From positions 62,001 through 126,000 of the forward strand of contig CATLAK010000003.1 in assembly GCA_949878435.1 (NCBI GenBank): a stretch of 64,000 nucleotides of DNA, given 5' to 3'. A model generated the notes under the pieces. It did no database searches and had not been told where the DNA came from. It was given only the letters and a program-made list of their open reading frames with translations. The first letter of the stretch is position 1. The number at the start of each line of letters is the position of its first letter. The position numbers and the translations under genes were made by a program. Positions 34,573-43,342 of this stretch are shown piece after piece. The stretch comes from an uncultured Lachnospiraceae bacterium (lineage in GTDB: Bacteria > Bacillota > Clostridia > Lachnospirales > Lachnospiraceae).

Positions 34573-35523
34573 TCATCTTGTTTTCTTCTGCAAAGTCACT
34601 GCCAAAATAAGTACAATTCCAGTAAAGATCATCTGGTAATACCGCCCCATGCCGATCAAATCGAATCCGTTCGTGAGGACGCTCATTAAAAGCGCTCCTA
34701 TCAGGCTTCCCACAACACCTCCGACGCCTCCATTGACACTTGCCCCGCCAATGACCACAGCTGCGATTGCATTTAAGTCTAACCCGTCGCCTGCAAGAGG
34801 CTGTCCGGAATTTAACCGGGAAGCCATAATAAGCCCGCTGATTGCCGACATGGCTCCGCAGAACATATATACACGAATCTTTACCCATTCTACGGAAGTA
34901 CCAGCTAACCTTGCCGCTTCTTCATTCCCGCCTATTCCAAACACAGTGGCTCCGAATCTGGTCTTTTTCAAAAGAACATATCCAAAAACATAAGTAATGA
35001 TTATGATAAAGACAGGAATCGGCAGAGCTCCTATATTTCCTCTTCCAATCACGGAAAAGCTATCCGGAAGGTTGGTCACGCTTCTTCCGCCTGTCAATAC
35101 CAGCGCAAGACCTTTGGCAATCGTCATGGATGCCACGGTGGCAATAATCGGCGGTACGCCGCCTTTAGTAATGACAAATCCATTTATAAATCCAATTACA
35201 ATGCCCACAATCAGACCGCATAAGACGCCCACCACGGAATTCATGCCCCAATTTCCCATCACCATGGCTGCCATCACCCCTGAAAGGGACACGATTGCGC
35301 CAACCGATAAATCGATTCCGCCTGATATGATTACGAACGTCATTCCAACTGCAATAATCGCGTTAATGGAAGCCTGCCTGAATATATTCATAACATTAAA
35401 CAGCGTAAAAAAGTTTTCGCTTGCCAGGCTGAAAGCCATAAATATAATGATAAGCGCTGCAAATGCAATAAACTCCCGCTGCTTTAACAGCTTAATCTTT
35501 CTTTTATTTTCCGGACCCTTCAT
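34573..35523 (-). CDS. ribose-type ABC transporter permease
   Basis: A 316-residue RbsC-like integral membrane permease with about ten hydrophobic segments. IISGGIDLSVGAIVSLSGV and AAVVIGGASVNGGVG are hallmarks of the family. It partners the ATPase encoded immediately upstream (adjacent start and stop codons) and the lipoprotein two genes upstream. The imported sugar or nucleoside cannot be read from sequence. Confidence 0.92.
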   Translation of the reverse strand: MKGPENKRKIKLLKQREFIAFAALIIIFMAFSLASENFFTLFNVMNIFRQASINAIIAVGMTFVIISGGIDLSVGAIVSLSGVMAAMVMGNWGMNSVVGVLCGLIVGIVIGFINGFVITKGGVPPIIATVASMTIAKGLALVLTGGRSVTNLPDSFSVIGRGNIGALPIPVFIIIITYVFGYVLLKKTRFGATVFGIGGNEEAARLAGTSVEWVKIRVYMFCGAMSAISGLIMASRLNSGQPLAGDGLDLNAIAAVVIGGASVNGGVGGVVGSLIGALLMSVLTNGFDLIGMGRYYQMIFTGIVLILAVTLQKKTR

Positions 35524-37011
35524 TTACTGACCTCCTGTAATGTATTTCATCATTTCATTCAATGTAAGATTTTTTTGCTCAAATTCGCCAGTAATCCTGC
35601 CCTTATACATCGTAATGACCCTGTTGCTTACACGTAAGACTTCTTCCAGTTCTGATGAAATAAAAATCACTGACTTGTCCTGCTTTGCCAATGCATAAAT
35701 TGCTTGAAAAATTTCTTCTTTCGCCCCCACATCCACGCCTCTTGTAGGTTCATCGAGAATCAAAATATCACTGTTCGCGCATAGCCACTTTCCCAAAACC
35801 ACTTTCTGCTGATTTCCCCCGCTTAAGTTCAGCACCGGAAATTCCGCTGTAGGTGTCTTGATCTTTAAGTTATCGATCTGTTTCTCCGCTTCCTGTCGCT
35901 CTTTCTTCGTATTAATAAGGAAAAAGGATATAAACTTTTTCAGATTTACCATGGCAATGTTTCTTCGGATATTCAGATTCATGAACAGACCTTGTTCTTT
36001 TCTGCTCTCGGGAAGCAGACCAATCCGATGGGAAATTGCATCCTTCGGTCCCTTTATTCTGCATTCCTCGCCAAACACCTCTATCCTTCCATCCGTTATG
36101 GAATCTGCGCCGAAAATCGCTCTCATACATTCCGTGCGCCCAGCGCCTACCAGCCCTGCAATCCCCAGTACTTCTCCCTTTTTCAATGTGAAAGAAACGT
36201 CATGGATGTATTGATTGGATAAATTTTCAACCTTTAAGACAGGTTCAGAATCAATCACCTTATTTTCCTTAATCTGATTGTCAATATCTTCTCCTACCAT
36301 TAACTTAATGATTTCTTCTTTACTGACCTCATTCGTAACAGCGGTTTCCACAACCGTCCCGTTTCTCAAAACCGTAAGTCTGTCGCTGATTCTCGTCACT
36401 TCGTCAAGCCTGTGGGAAATATAGATGATGGAAACGCCTTTCTTTCGCAAATCTTCTATAATATCAAAAAGCTGCTCCACTTCCTGGATTGTCAGCGTAG
36501 CTGTTGGCTCATCCATAATGAGTATCTTTGCGTTATAGGAAAGCGCCTTGGCAATCTCCACCATCTGCTGCTGCGCAACGCTTAAGTCCCTTATCTTCGC
36601 ATGGACATTTAAATCCAAGTCGAATTTATTTAATAGTTCTTCCGCATTTTTATATACTGTCTTCCAATCGATCAAACGAGTTCTGTCTGAGATTGGTTCT
36701 TCCCCAAAATAAATATTTTTCGCTACGTCTAAGTCCGAAAATAGGGTAAACTCCTGGTAGATTACGGCAATCCCTTTTTCCTTGGCATCATTGGGGGTGC
36801 GGAAAAGCTGCTTTTCACCACCCAATTCAATCCAGCCGCCGTCAGGCATATGCACACCTGCCAGCGTCTTGATCAGAGTGGATTTCCCTGCTCCGTTGGC
36901 GCCTACCAGCGCGTGGATTTCTCCTTCTTTCAGCGAAAAATTAACCTTGTCAAGCGCCAGTACTCCCGGAAACCTTTTTGTAATATCTACTACCTTTAAC
37001 AGTTCTGCCAT
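35524..37011 (-). CDS. ribose-type ABC transporter ATPase (two domains)
   Basis: A 495-residue RbsA/MglA-like protein with two fused ATPase domains. Domain 1 has Walker A GANGAGKST (37-45) and MDEPTATL. Domain 2 has the weaker P-loop GLVGAGRTE, signature NLSGGNQQKVVLGKWL and LDEPTRGVDVG. Degeneration of the second P-loop is normal for this family. It powers import through the adjacent permease. Confidence 0.94.
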   Translation of the reverse strand: MAELLKVVDITKRFPGVLALDKVNFSLKEGEIHALVGANGAGKSTLIKTLAGVHMPDGGWIELGGEKQLFRTPNDAKEKGIAVIYQEFTLFSDLDVAKNIYFGEEPISDRTRLIDWKTVYKNAEELLNKFDLDLNVHAKIRDLSVAQQQMVEIAKALSYNAKILIMDEPTATLTIQEVEQLFDIIEDLRKKGVSIIYISHRLDEVTRISDRLTVLRNGTVVETAVTNEVSKEEIIKLMVGEDIDNQIKENKVIDSEPVLKVENLSNQYIHDVSFTLKKGEVLGIAGLVGAGRTECMRAIFGADSITDGRIEVFGEECRIKGPKDAISHRIGLLPESRKEQGLFMNLNIRRNIAMVNLKKFISFFLINTKKERQEAEKQIDNLKIKTPTAEFPVLNLSGGNQQKVVLGKWLCANSDILILDEPTRGVDVGAKEEIFQAIYALAKQDKSVIFISSELEEVLRVSNRVITMYKGRITGEFEQKNLTLNEMMKYITGGQ

Positions 37012-37034
37012 TTATTCCGCCTTTCTCCTTTATA

Positions 37035-37074
37035 TTAGAAATGGAGAGGTATGCAATCATCTCTCCATTTCTAA
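37035..37074 (-). terminator. intercistronic hairpin after the binding-protein gene
   Basis: TTAGAAATGGAGAG (37035-37048) pairs perfectly with CTCTCCATTTCTAA (37061-37074), 40 bp after the binding-protein stop and 24 bp before the ATPase gene. It lacks a U-run. Such hairpins usually reduce read-through and protect the upstream message, giving more binding protein than ATPase. Confidence 0.65.
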
Positions 37075-37114
37075 GAAAGTACTGATTGAATTGGCGTTCT
37101 CCAAGCCTGACCTA

Positions 37115-38119
37115 TTACCAGGAGAACCCTTCTGCATTTTCTTTGGAAACCATTTTCAAAGGAACTTCAATATTCTCTTCAACGCTTTCACCGTTTACCA
37201 CCTTAAGCGCTGTCTGGATTCCGATTCTTCCCATCTCAGCAGGCTGCTGTGCCACGGTTCCAGCCACAATATCGCCGCTTAAGATCAGCTGGACTGCATC
37301 ATCCATTCCGTCAATGCCTACCGCAATAATATCAAAATCTTTCGTGGTTGATTCAATAGCAGATTCTACCGCAATGGAGCCATAATCATTTACTGCCAAT
37401 ACGGCGTCCACATCAGGGTAAGCGGAGAGAATATTATCTGCTGCTGTTACAAATGCGGTCATACTATTCTCAACTGCATCGATTTTTTGCAGGATCTCAA
37501 TATCCGGATATTTTTCCAGTGCTGCCTGATACCCCTCAGCTCTTTCCTGGAAGGAACTGATGGGAGGACCGTCCAAAATGATGACTTTTCCTTTTCCACC
37601 CAGCTGCTGTGCAACAAATTCTCCGCCCGTTTCACCTGCTGCCTTATTGTTCGATGCGATAAAAGCGGTGATGTCTCCGCCTTCTGCCATAACGTCAAGA
37701 CAAATAACCGGGATTCCTGCCTCGTTTGCCATCTCCACCGCTGGTACGACAGCTTTTGAATCAACTGCGTTGAGCAGGATCACATCAACCTTCTGTGCAA
37801 TCAGATTTTCAACGCTGCTGATCTGATCCGCAACATTTAACTGGGCATCCGAAACAATCACTTCGACTCCTGCCGCCTTAGCCTCTTCTTCCACGCCTTT
37901 TTGCATAGCCTCGAAGAATGGGCTGTTCAGCGTCATGAAAGATACGCCAACCTTTATTTCTTTGGCTTCCGGTTCGCTGACATCTTCCGTATCGGCTGCT
38001 TCTGCCTCATTTTGGGGCTGTGTAGTTTCCTCCGTTTTCTCTTGTGTCTGCCCTGATGAACATCCCACACACAATAAACCAAGCATCAATGACATGATAA
38101 TTGCTAAACCTTTTTTCAT
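37115..38119 (-). CDS. ribose-type solute-binding lipoprotein
   Basis: A 334-residue periplasmic-binding-protein I-fold lipoprotein anchored outside the membrane. The signal peptide ends in the lipobox CVGC (Cys20), followed by a Thr/Glu-rich linker and then VGVSFMTLNSPFFEAMQKG, the usual opening of the RbsB family. It feeds the ABC permease and ATPase encoded next. A LacI-type operator lies 44 bp upstream of the start. GGAGGAAAG precedes the ATG. Confidence 0.93.
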   Translation of the reverse strand: MKKGLAIIMSLMLGLLCVGCSSGQTQEKTEETTQPQNEAEAADTEDVSEPEAKEIKVGVSFMTLNSPFFEAMQKGVEEEAKAAGVEVIVSDAQLNVADQISSVENLIAQKVDVILLNAVDSKAVVPAVEMANEAGIPVICLDVMAEGGDITAFIASNNKAAGETGGEFVAQQLGGKGKVIILDGPPISSFQERAEGYQAALEKYPDIEILQKIDAVENSMTAFVTAADNILSAYPDVDAVLAVNDYGSIAVESAIESTTKDFDIIAVGIDGMDDAVQLILSGDIVAGTVAQQPAEMGRIGIQTALKVVNGESVEENIEVPLKMVSKENAEGFSW

Positions 38120-38162
38120 ATAACTTTCCTCCTTTGTTTTGGTATTTGAAAAAATTTACATA

Positions 38163-38182
38163 AAATGAAATCGATTCCATTT
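38163..38182. promoter_or_regulatory. LacI-family operator of the ABC operon
   Basis: AAATGAAATCGATTCCATTT is a 20-bp dyad with one mismatched pair and shares the core TGAAATCGATT with the perfect site at 39219-39238 by the regulator gene. A second perfect palindrome, TTTTTGCCGGCAAAAA, abuts it at 38180-38195 and may be a short regulator-gene terminator or another site. Confidence 0.75.
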
Positions 38183-38210
38183 TTGCCGGCAAAAAAAGGA
38201 ATGTTCCAAA

Positions 38211-39236
38211 TTATACTCCTTTTAATGTAGATTCCCGAATCTCCAGACCAACCGGGAGAATGAGTTCTCTGCTGTCCCCCATATCGCCTGCGATTCTCTC
38301 TAAGAGCAGGTTCATTGCAGTTGCCCCTATTTCATAAGTGGGCTGCTTAACGGATGTAATCCTCGGATTGGAAAACTGCCTCCACTCCATATCGTCAAAC
38401 GCTACAATTCCCAGCTCTTCCGGAATCCTTTTATTCAATGCTCTAGCTGCCTTCAATACCCCCCATAGGATAAGGTCATTGGTTGCAAACAAGGCATCAC
38501 AATGCTGATTCACTAATAAATCCATGACATCTTCATAGGTATTGCTTGCTAAGAAGTCTCCGGTTTTGATAAGTTCCGGTTCCACAGTCATTCCGTTCTC
38601 TTCTAAAGCGATCTCATATCCTCTTAAACGTTCCCTGCCTGTGGTAGAATCCACGGAACCGTTTATGATTCCGATCCTTTTATAGCCCTTTTCAATTAAA
38701 TGCGTAACTGCCTGCCTGCTTCCTTCTCTATTCTGCACCAGAACGATATCGTATTTGCGCTGGATGTCGCCATTGGGTCTCCTGTCGAAAAAGACGATTT
38801 TCTGATCTCCCACAATATTATAATAATCTGCTCCCATATAAGCGCTTGATACGATCAGTCCATCCACCTTCCTGCTGATGAGTTCTTTCAGGTAGCGTCT
38901 CTCCTTCTCCGGATCGTCATCTGTGTTACAAAGGATAATGCTGTAATTCCGCTTGCTGGCTACATCCTCGATTCCTCTGACCACGGCGGTGTAAAAGGAA
39001 CCCATGATATTGGAAATAATCACTCCCACCGTCTTTGTTTCATTTATTCTAAGGCTTCTTGCCAATTCGCTTGGGGCATATCCAAGTTCATTGATTACTT
39101 CTCTTACCCGTGTCTCTGTCTCCTTCTTCACTAAAGGACTGTTATTTAAAACTCTGGAGACAGTCGTTTGGGAAACCTGTGCCATCTTTGCTACCAGTGC
39201 AATATTTACATTTTCCTCTTTTGAAATCGATTTCAA
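38211..39236 (-). CDS. LacI-family transcriptional regulator
   Basis: A 341-residue regulator with an N-terminal helix-turn-helix and hinge (NIALVAKMAQVSQTTVSRVL, residues about 11-30) and a sugar-binding C-terminal domain (VGVIISNIMGSFYTAVVRG). The start is a TTG at 39236 with AAGGAG 9 bp upstream; no ATG lies before the conserved HTH. The start codon falls inside a perfect 20-bp palindrome, so the protein probably represses itself. The ABC operon 91 bp downstream has a matching operator and is the likely main target. Confidence 0.88.
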   Translation of the reverse strand: MKSISKEENVNIALVAKMAQVSQTTVSRVLNNSPLVKKETETRVREVINELGYAPSELARSLRINETKTVGVIISNIMGSFYTAVVRGIEDVASKRNYSIILCNTDDDPEKERRYLKELISRKVDGLIVSSAYMGADYYNIVGDQKIVFFDRRPNGDIQRKYDIVLVQNREGSRQAVTHLIEKGYKRIGIINGSVDSTTGRERLRGYEIALEENGMTVEPELIKTGDFLASNTYEDVMDLLVNQHCDALFATNDLILWGVLKAARALNKRIPEELGIVAFDDMEWRQFSNPRITSVKQPTYEIGATAMNLLLERIAGDMGDSRELILPVGLEIRESTLKGV

Positions 39237-39238
39237 AA
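39219..39238. promoter_or_regulatory. perfect LacI-type operator at the regulator start codon
   Basis: TTTTGAAATCGATTTCAAAA is a perfect 20-bp palindrome covering the first codons of the regulator gene. Its position downstream of the promoter at 39270-39298 suggests a roadblock type of self-repression. Confidence 0.8.
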
Positions 39239-39269
39239 TTTTGTACTCCTTACCCTTTGTATCAATTAA

Positions 39270-39298
39270 ATTGTAAGTTAGTGGTCATAATTTGTCAA
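39270..39298 (-). promoter_or_regulatory. promoter of the LacI-family gene
   Basis: On the minus strand -35 TTGACA (39293-39298) and -10 TACAAT (39270-39275) are separated by exactly 17 bp, 34 bp before the TTG start. Confidence 0.75.
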
Positions 39299-39374
39299 TC
39301 ATTTTTTCATTCTTTTTATATACAATTACTTCCAACGCATCTATTGCACTGGTTTCTAATAGATTTAGACGGCT

Positions 39375-40055
39375 TTATTCCGCTTCCGGATACTCATTGC
39401 AGAGCAAGCGGTAAGGCGGTTCATCTTCCTCGATCTTCGGAAAACGACCTACCGGATCGTGAAAGCGGTTGTCGGCAGTATCATCGTTGCACATAGAAAC
39501 TTCGCCGATGAGAATGTCTCCCGAGCCCGGAACTACTGCAAAGCTGTGATACTGATGAGGCCACAGGGTAATGCTCTCGCCCGGTCTTAACGCTACCTGC
39601 GTACCGGCTGGCACGTAGTAAGAACGTCCGTCTGAATTTACAAGCACATCCGTGTTCGCATATCCGCCCTCTCCGTCATCATTGTAAACCTTAAGAAGCA
39701 GCGTGCCGCCTCCGCGGTTAATGATGTCCTCACTCTTTACCCAATGAAAATGGGACGGGAAGGTCTGTCCATCCTTTAAGTAAATCAACTTCTCTGCATA
39801 AACCTTTTTGTATTTCGGATTCTTCTGATTTCCGTTGCGGATAGTAATCAGCGCAAATCCCACTTTGTCAAAATCTTCCAGACCGCAGTCTGTGATATCC
39901 CACCCCAGCATGTTGTCGCGGATTTCATCATACTCATGGTCTTTTGTCTTCCACTCTTCGGGGGACCATTTGCAAAATGGCGGCAGTTCAATCTTATGCT
40001 CTTTCAGCATGGCTTCCATTTCCCGGATGCTCTGGTTAATTTTTGAGCGCTTCAT
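39375..40055 (-). CDS. D-lyxose ketol-isomerase-like cupin enzyme
   Basis: A 226-residue cupin of the D-lyxose/D-mannose isomerase family. Metal ligands are visible: HFHWVKSED gives His102, His104 and Glu109, and LWPHQYHSF supplies the later histidine. The enzyme interconverts an aldose with its ketose (lyxose with xylulose, or mannose with fructose). It follows the DUF4432 gene by 14 bp in the same orientation, and the LacI-controlled transporter lies downstream, so it probably acts on the imported sugar. Confidence 0.85.
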   Translation of the reverse strand: MKRSKINQSIREMEAMLKEHKIELPPFCKWSPEEWKTKDHEYDEIRDNMLGWDITDCGLEDFDKVGFALITIRNGNQKNPKYKKVYAEKLIYLKDGQTFPSHFHWVKSEDIINRGGGTLLLKVYNDDGEGGYANTDVLVNSDGRSYYVPAGTQVALRPGESITLWPHQYHSFAVVPGSGDILIGEVSMCNDDTADNRFHDPVGRFPKIEEDEPPYRLLCNEYPEAE

Positions 40056-40069
40056 GGTACTTTTCCTCC

Positions 40070-41086
40070 TTATAGTTTATCCATAAAATTCATTTTTACT
40101 GTATAGCTCTTGCTCTCTCCCGGCTTCAAAATCGGAGCTTGACAGCCTTCCTGACCTGGCTTTGGACCATCTAAGAATGCATTCATGGGTTCCATCCCCA
40201 TGACATACTCACCCTTGCCGAGCATCTTCCACTGGCAGAAGAAAGGAAGGTCATTTCCATCATACTGGATATTCACGCCGATACCACGCTTTTCATTAAA
40301 AACGGTATACTGGCTCATTCCATTTTGGTCCTTTTGCATCTTGTGGAAATAGCAGCGCTCTGGATAGGGATATTGGGGCGCCTCTACCTGCCTGCAGGTG
40401 TCCGCATATTTTGCTGCATGTGCCTCGCGCGGCACCGTCTCTAAGCTGTCAAAAAGAAGTCTCGTACCCTCTTCCAAAAGCGGATATCCATAGTTTAAAT
40501 GCAGCGCATAGACAAACTGTCTGTTCCCAAAACCATGGTTTGTAACCGTATCTGTTATAACAATACTGTCATTTTCATACGTAAACTCATATCGCCGGTG
40601 CAGGGTCAGATTCTCTCCGAAAATACGCGCTTCCCGCATGGTTCCTTCCAACGTGATTGTAGGATTTTCGCCCTTTACACCGCGCTCACACTTCACATGC
40701 TCTGCCGGCGCGTTGGAAATCCTGCCGTGAAGACCAAGCTCTTCTCCGTCTACATTCCCAGGATTGCCCAGATTCTGCAGACCGCAGGTCGTAAGCATCC
40801 CCACAAAGAAGCTGCGCATCCAGCGCGCCCCTTGGGCGTCATAATACTCTGGCGCGACAATACCGCAGGGAGCGATATAATTCATGTTCTTTCCCTTGTA
40901 GCGGACCTGGTATAAATCCATGCAGCGGTCGGGGAGTACGGTTACAGATAAATTTCCGCCGTTGGCGACTTCTATCACTTGAACACCCTTCTGAAAACCG
41001 CCCTTTAAGACAGCCTCCCGCAAAGACATGAGCTGGTTGGGATCCCCAACGTATTCCAGCCTTTCCTTATAAGCTTTACTCATCAT
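40070..41086 (-). CDS. DUF4432 aldose-epimerase-fold protein
   Basis: A protein of about 339 residues with the galactose-mutarotase-like beta sandwich of DUF4432. Visible blocks are VTVLPDRCMDLYQVRYKGK, LHGRISNAPAEH and YALHLNYGYPLL, with histidines in positions expected for sugar handling. It may epimerise or isomerise a sugar, in line with the isomerase encoded next. AAGGAGGTG precedes two ATGs (41086 and 41083); either may be used. Confidence 0.82.
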   Translation of the reverse strand: MMSKAYKERLEYVGDPNQLMSLREAVLKGGFQKGVQVIEVANGGNLSVTVLPDRCMDLYQVRYKGKNMNYIAPCGIVAPEYYDAQGARWMRSFFVGMLTTCGLQNLGNPGNVDGEELGLHGRISNAPAEHVKCERGVKGENPTITLEGTMREARIFGENLTLHRRYEFTYENDSIVITDTVTNHGFGNRQFVYALHLNYGYPLLEEGTRLLFDSLETVPREAHAAKYADTCRQVEAPQYPYPERCYFHKMQKDQNGMSQYTVFNEKRGIGVNIQYDGNDLPFFCQWKMLGKGEYVMGMEPMNAFLDGPKPGQEGCQAPILKPGESKSYTVKMNFMDKL

Positions 41087-41167
41087 TTTCACCTCCTTTT
41101 ATTCTTATTTTTCGCCTCCTAAGAGACCTTTGTAATGCACTTTCTCTGGCTTCGAGAAATTGCCCAC

Positions 41168-41196
41168 ATAGTATCATTTCGGTGCTTTGTTGTCAA
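41168..41196 (-). promoter_or_regulatory. promoter of the DUF4432-isomerase genes
   Basis: On the minus strand -35 TTGACA (41191-41196) and -10 TACTAT (41168-41173) have a 17-bp spacer. No copy of the LacI operator is seen near it. Confidence 0.7.
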
Positions 41197-41226
41197 GAAG
41201 TTAAAAAATGTAAAAAGGTGTGGGAA

Positions 41227-41502
41227 TTATTCCCCCACACCCTCACTTTCTAAAAACTGTGCGACATTCATACATCTGGGATGCTCCATTTCAAGACTCA
41301 AAAAGTCTTTGTCTCCAGTAAGTATGATATGCACATTAGATATCATGGCAGCGTTTAAGATTGGCTGATCCTTTGCATCACGTATCAGTTTTTCTGCATG
41401 GTTTACTGCTGGAATCAGTTCATAAGACATTTCCGCCAAAAGGACTTCTGCATCTGGCAGGACATTAGAAAAAAGAATGTTTGTATCGATTAATACCCAC
41501 AT
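41227..41502 (-). CDS. PIN-domain toxin, internally shortened
   Basis: A 91-residue VapC-like PIN nuclease. The first acidic motif VLIDTNILFS and the late block RDAKDQPILNAAM with ILTGDKDFL are present. PIN toxins of this family are usually about 135 residues; here about 45 residues between residue 15 and the RDAKD block, including the central part of the fold, seem deleted. Activity is therefore doubtful. It lies 2 bp after its antitoxin gene. Confidence 0.75.
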   Translation of the reverse strand: MWVLIDTNILFSNVLPDAEVLLAEMSYELIPAVNHAEKLIRDAKDQPILNAAMISNVHIILTGDKDFLSLEMEHPRCMNVAQFLESEGVGE

Positions 41503-41504
41503 TT

Positions 41505-41762
41505 TTACCTTCCTTTTCCGTAACGCACTTCGTCTACAAGCGCTTGAACATCATCTTCACTGGAAATCGCCATAGCTTCAGCTACTCCTGAAAAAGCAGA
41601 CTGTGCTTTACGGATTGCCTGTGCAGAAGCATTACTCAATACAACCTTTCCATCTTGCTTTTGGTAAAACAGAATCTTGTCACCGGATTTCAGACCAAGC
41701 AGACGTCGAATTTCAACCGGAACAGTAATTTGTCCATTCGCAGAAATTTTTGCTAAGTTCAT
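41505..41762 (-). CDS. AbrB/VapB-type antitoxin
   Basis: An 85-residue protein with an N-terminal AbrB swapped-hairpin DNA-binding domain (KISANGQITVPVEIRRLLGL) and an acidic C-terminal tail that would bind the PIN toxin. The ATG at 41762 has AAAGGGTG about 6 bp upstream. A TATAAT at 41815-41820 serves the pair. Because the toxin is shortened, the antitoxin may persist mainly as a self-repressor. Confidence 0.85.
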   Translation of the reverse strand: MNLAKISANGQITVPVEIRRLLGLKSGDKILFYQKQDGKVVLSNASAQAIRKAQSAFSGVAEAMAISSEDDVQALVDEVRYGKGR

Positions 41763-42119
41763 AAAAATCACCCTTTCTATTCTTGAAATCTAAAGAGAAA
41801 GTGATGTTACTTTTATTATACCCCGCCAAAATCAAAAGTAAAGCTGGCTATGTAGAAAAATATGAGGAAACTGTATTTTTAAGAAGAAAAGAGAATGTTC
41901 ATTTTTTACTTTTATTTTACTTGATACCTCTTAAATTTGGTACATCATAAATTACGTAAAATGTTTGGCTGCCCCGACTGCTAGGTGACTTATTTTTTGT
42001 AGATAAGTATATAAGTATCAAATGATAATATTTCTAATCGTCTTCAGAGTCAAATTCTTTGACAGTCTTTTTATCTGCCCTTACAGTTCAACCATAAGCA
42101 ACGCAGGATAGAACAGCAT
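41763..42119. other. AT-rich intergenic stretch with promoter
   Basis: A 357-bp region without a gene. On the minus strand -35 TTTACT (41837-41842) and -10 TATAAT (41815-41820), spaced 16 bp, would drive the antitoxin-toxin pair. The rest is AT-rich and I see no convincing coding remnant, tRNA or terminator in it. Confidence 0.55.
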
Positions 42120-42794
42120 TTACTTAATTGCAAAAAAAACTGCCTGAACATAAGAAAACCATAAAGGCTCCGCCCACCTGAAACCGCTCTTTTTCAGCAA
42201 GTCAAAGTGCTCCGTTATGGTGATGGGTAGTATTTCTGTTCCACGCCTTTCTATATGGCTTTGAATTTCTTGCTGCTTTCTGCCTTTTGAAAGCATATAG
42301 TTTTGCCAGCGCCTAACCGCTATAAGGTCTGCATTATCATTCTCCAATCGTATGTTTTCAAAGGTAATGAATATTCCATTTTCTTTCAAGGCTTGAAAGC
42401 AGTTTTTGACCGCGGTTTCCCTTTCTGCCCGGGGTAAATAGTAGTGGCATTGTATAGCTGTGACGATATCGAACTGTTCTCTGTAATCGAGTTCTTGTGA
42501 CGAAATATTCCGATATGTAATTCCATTATCGCCTAGCATGCCTCTTGCAATTTTGAGCATTTCTCCTGAAATATCACATAATGTAAAAGTTATTTCCATC
42601 CCGGAAAGTTCTGCCAATGCCTTGCGGGCTGTCTTGCCTGTACCGCAGCCCGTATCCAGCCAGTTTATCTTTTTAAAATTCATAGCCCGTACCATATCCA
42701 TTACCTGGCTGTGAAATTCCTCGTAATACGGCAGTGCACTGCTTATTTTACTGTCATATTCAAAGGAATTAAATGCAGACATATTATCTCTCAT
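42120..42794 (-). CDS. class I SAM-dependent methyltransferase
   Basis: A 224-residue methyltransferase. The SAM-binding motif I is NWLDTGCGTGKTARKAL, followed by an acidic loop (FTLCDISGEML) and motif IV-like FDIVTAIQCHYYL. The substrate is unknown; small-molecule targets are usual for such stand-alone proteins. The ATG at 42794 follows GGGAGG by 8 bp. It sits among decayed genes and has no obvious operon partner. Confidence 0.85.
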   Translation of the reverse strand: MRDNMSAFNSFEYDSKISSALPYYEEFHSQVMDMVRAMNFKKINWLDTGCGTGKTARKALAELSGMEITFTLCDISGEMLKIARGMLGDNGITYRNISSQELDYREQFDIVTAIQCHYYLPRAERETAVKNCFQALKENGIFITFENIRLENDNADLIAVRRWQNYMLSKGRKQQEIQSHIERRGTEILPITITEHFDLLKKSGFRWAEPLWFSYVQAVFFAIK

Positions 42795-42842
42795 TATCAA
42801 TACCTCCCAATCTCTCTTGCAGCATACACAAGTCTTATTCCT

Positions 42843-43034
42843 TCATTCCCCTTGTATACCATATTGCAGAATCCATCTATGGATTTCCTTCACCACCGGC
42901 TCTAAATCTCTTCCCATCTATGTCAGCGAGTACTCCACCTTGGGCAGAACCTGATGATACTCTTTGCGGTTGACCAGACCGTCCCTTTCCAATTCCTTCA
43001 ATTGTGCAGCCAGCATCTTGTGCGTAATCGGCGC
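42843..43034 (-). pseudogene. HxlR-family regulator remnant
   Basis: The minus strand encodes the second half of an HxlR winged helix: [20 protein letters not shown], then [21 protein letters not shown] at 42918-42920 sits where the family normally has Glu, and the same frame then continues GRDLEPVVKEIHRWILQYG to a TGA at 42843. The N-terminal half is missing: similarity stops at 43034, next to an oppositely oriented oxidoreductase fragment. It cannot make a working regulator. Confidence 0.75.
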
Positions 43035-43036
43035 AA

Positions 43037-43342
43037 ATGAAAACCATCATAGACCTAGCACATTTTGTCATGGAACAATCGCTTTATGGAAAATATGCAA
43101 TAAGCGTGACTACCTACGAAAATTACGGCGGACGGGATTGCGCTAAGGTTTTGAATAAGCTGCTGACTTATTCTGGCGCAACGCTCTGCGGAACCATTGC
43201 TTTCCGAAAAAAAGTACCCTCAAATTTACTGGAAAAACCGCGGTTAACAAAGAAAATCCAAAAAACCGCAAACAGATTTCGTGATCAAATGTTGGGAGGA
43301 GGCGAAGCTATGGAATTTATAGGGATGAAAGGAAGCGTATAA
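43037..43342 (+). pseudogene. flavodoxin-fold oxidoreductase C-terminal remnant
   Basis: The 101-codon frame resembles the C-terminal third of NAD(P)H-dependent FMN reductases or iron-sulfur flavoproteins (YGKYAISVTTYENYGG, then SGATLCGTIAFRKK). The N-terminal flavin-binding half is missing and no ribosome site precedes the ATG. HxlR regulators often sit divergent to such enzymes, so this and the adjacent HxlR fragment are probably what remains after a deletion joined them. Confidence 0.6.

Noticed and set aside
42877-43071. Minus-strand frame of 64 codons as a gene
   Set aside because: It is a different frame from the HxlR remnant, which has clear family similarity; this frame has none.
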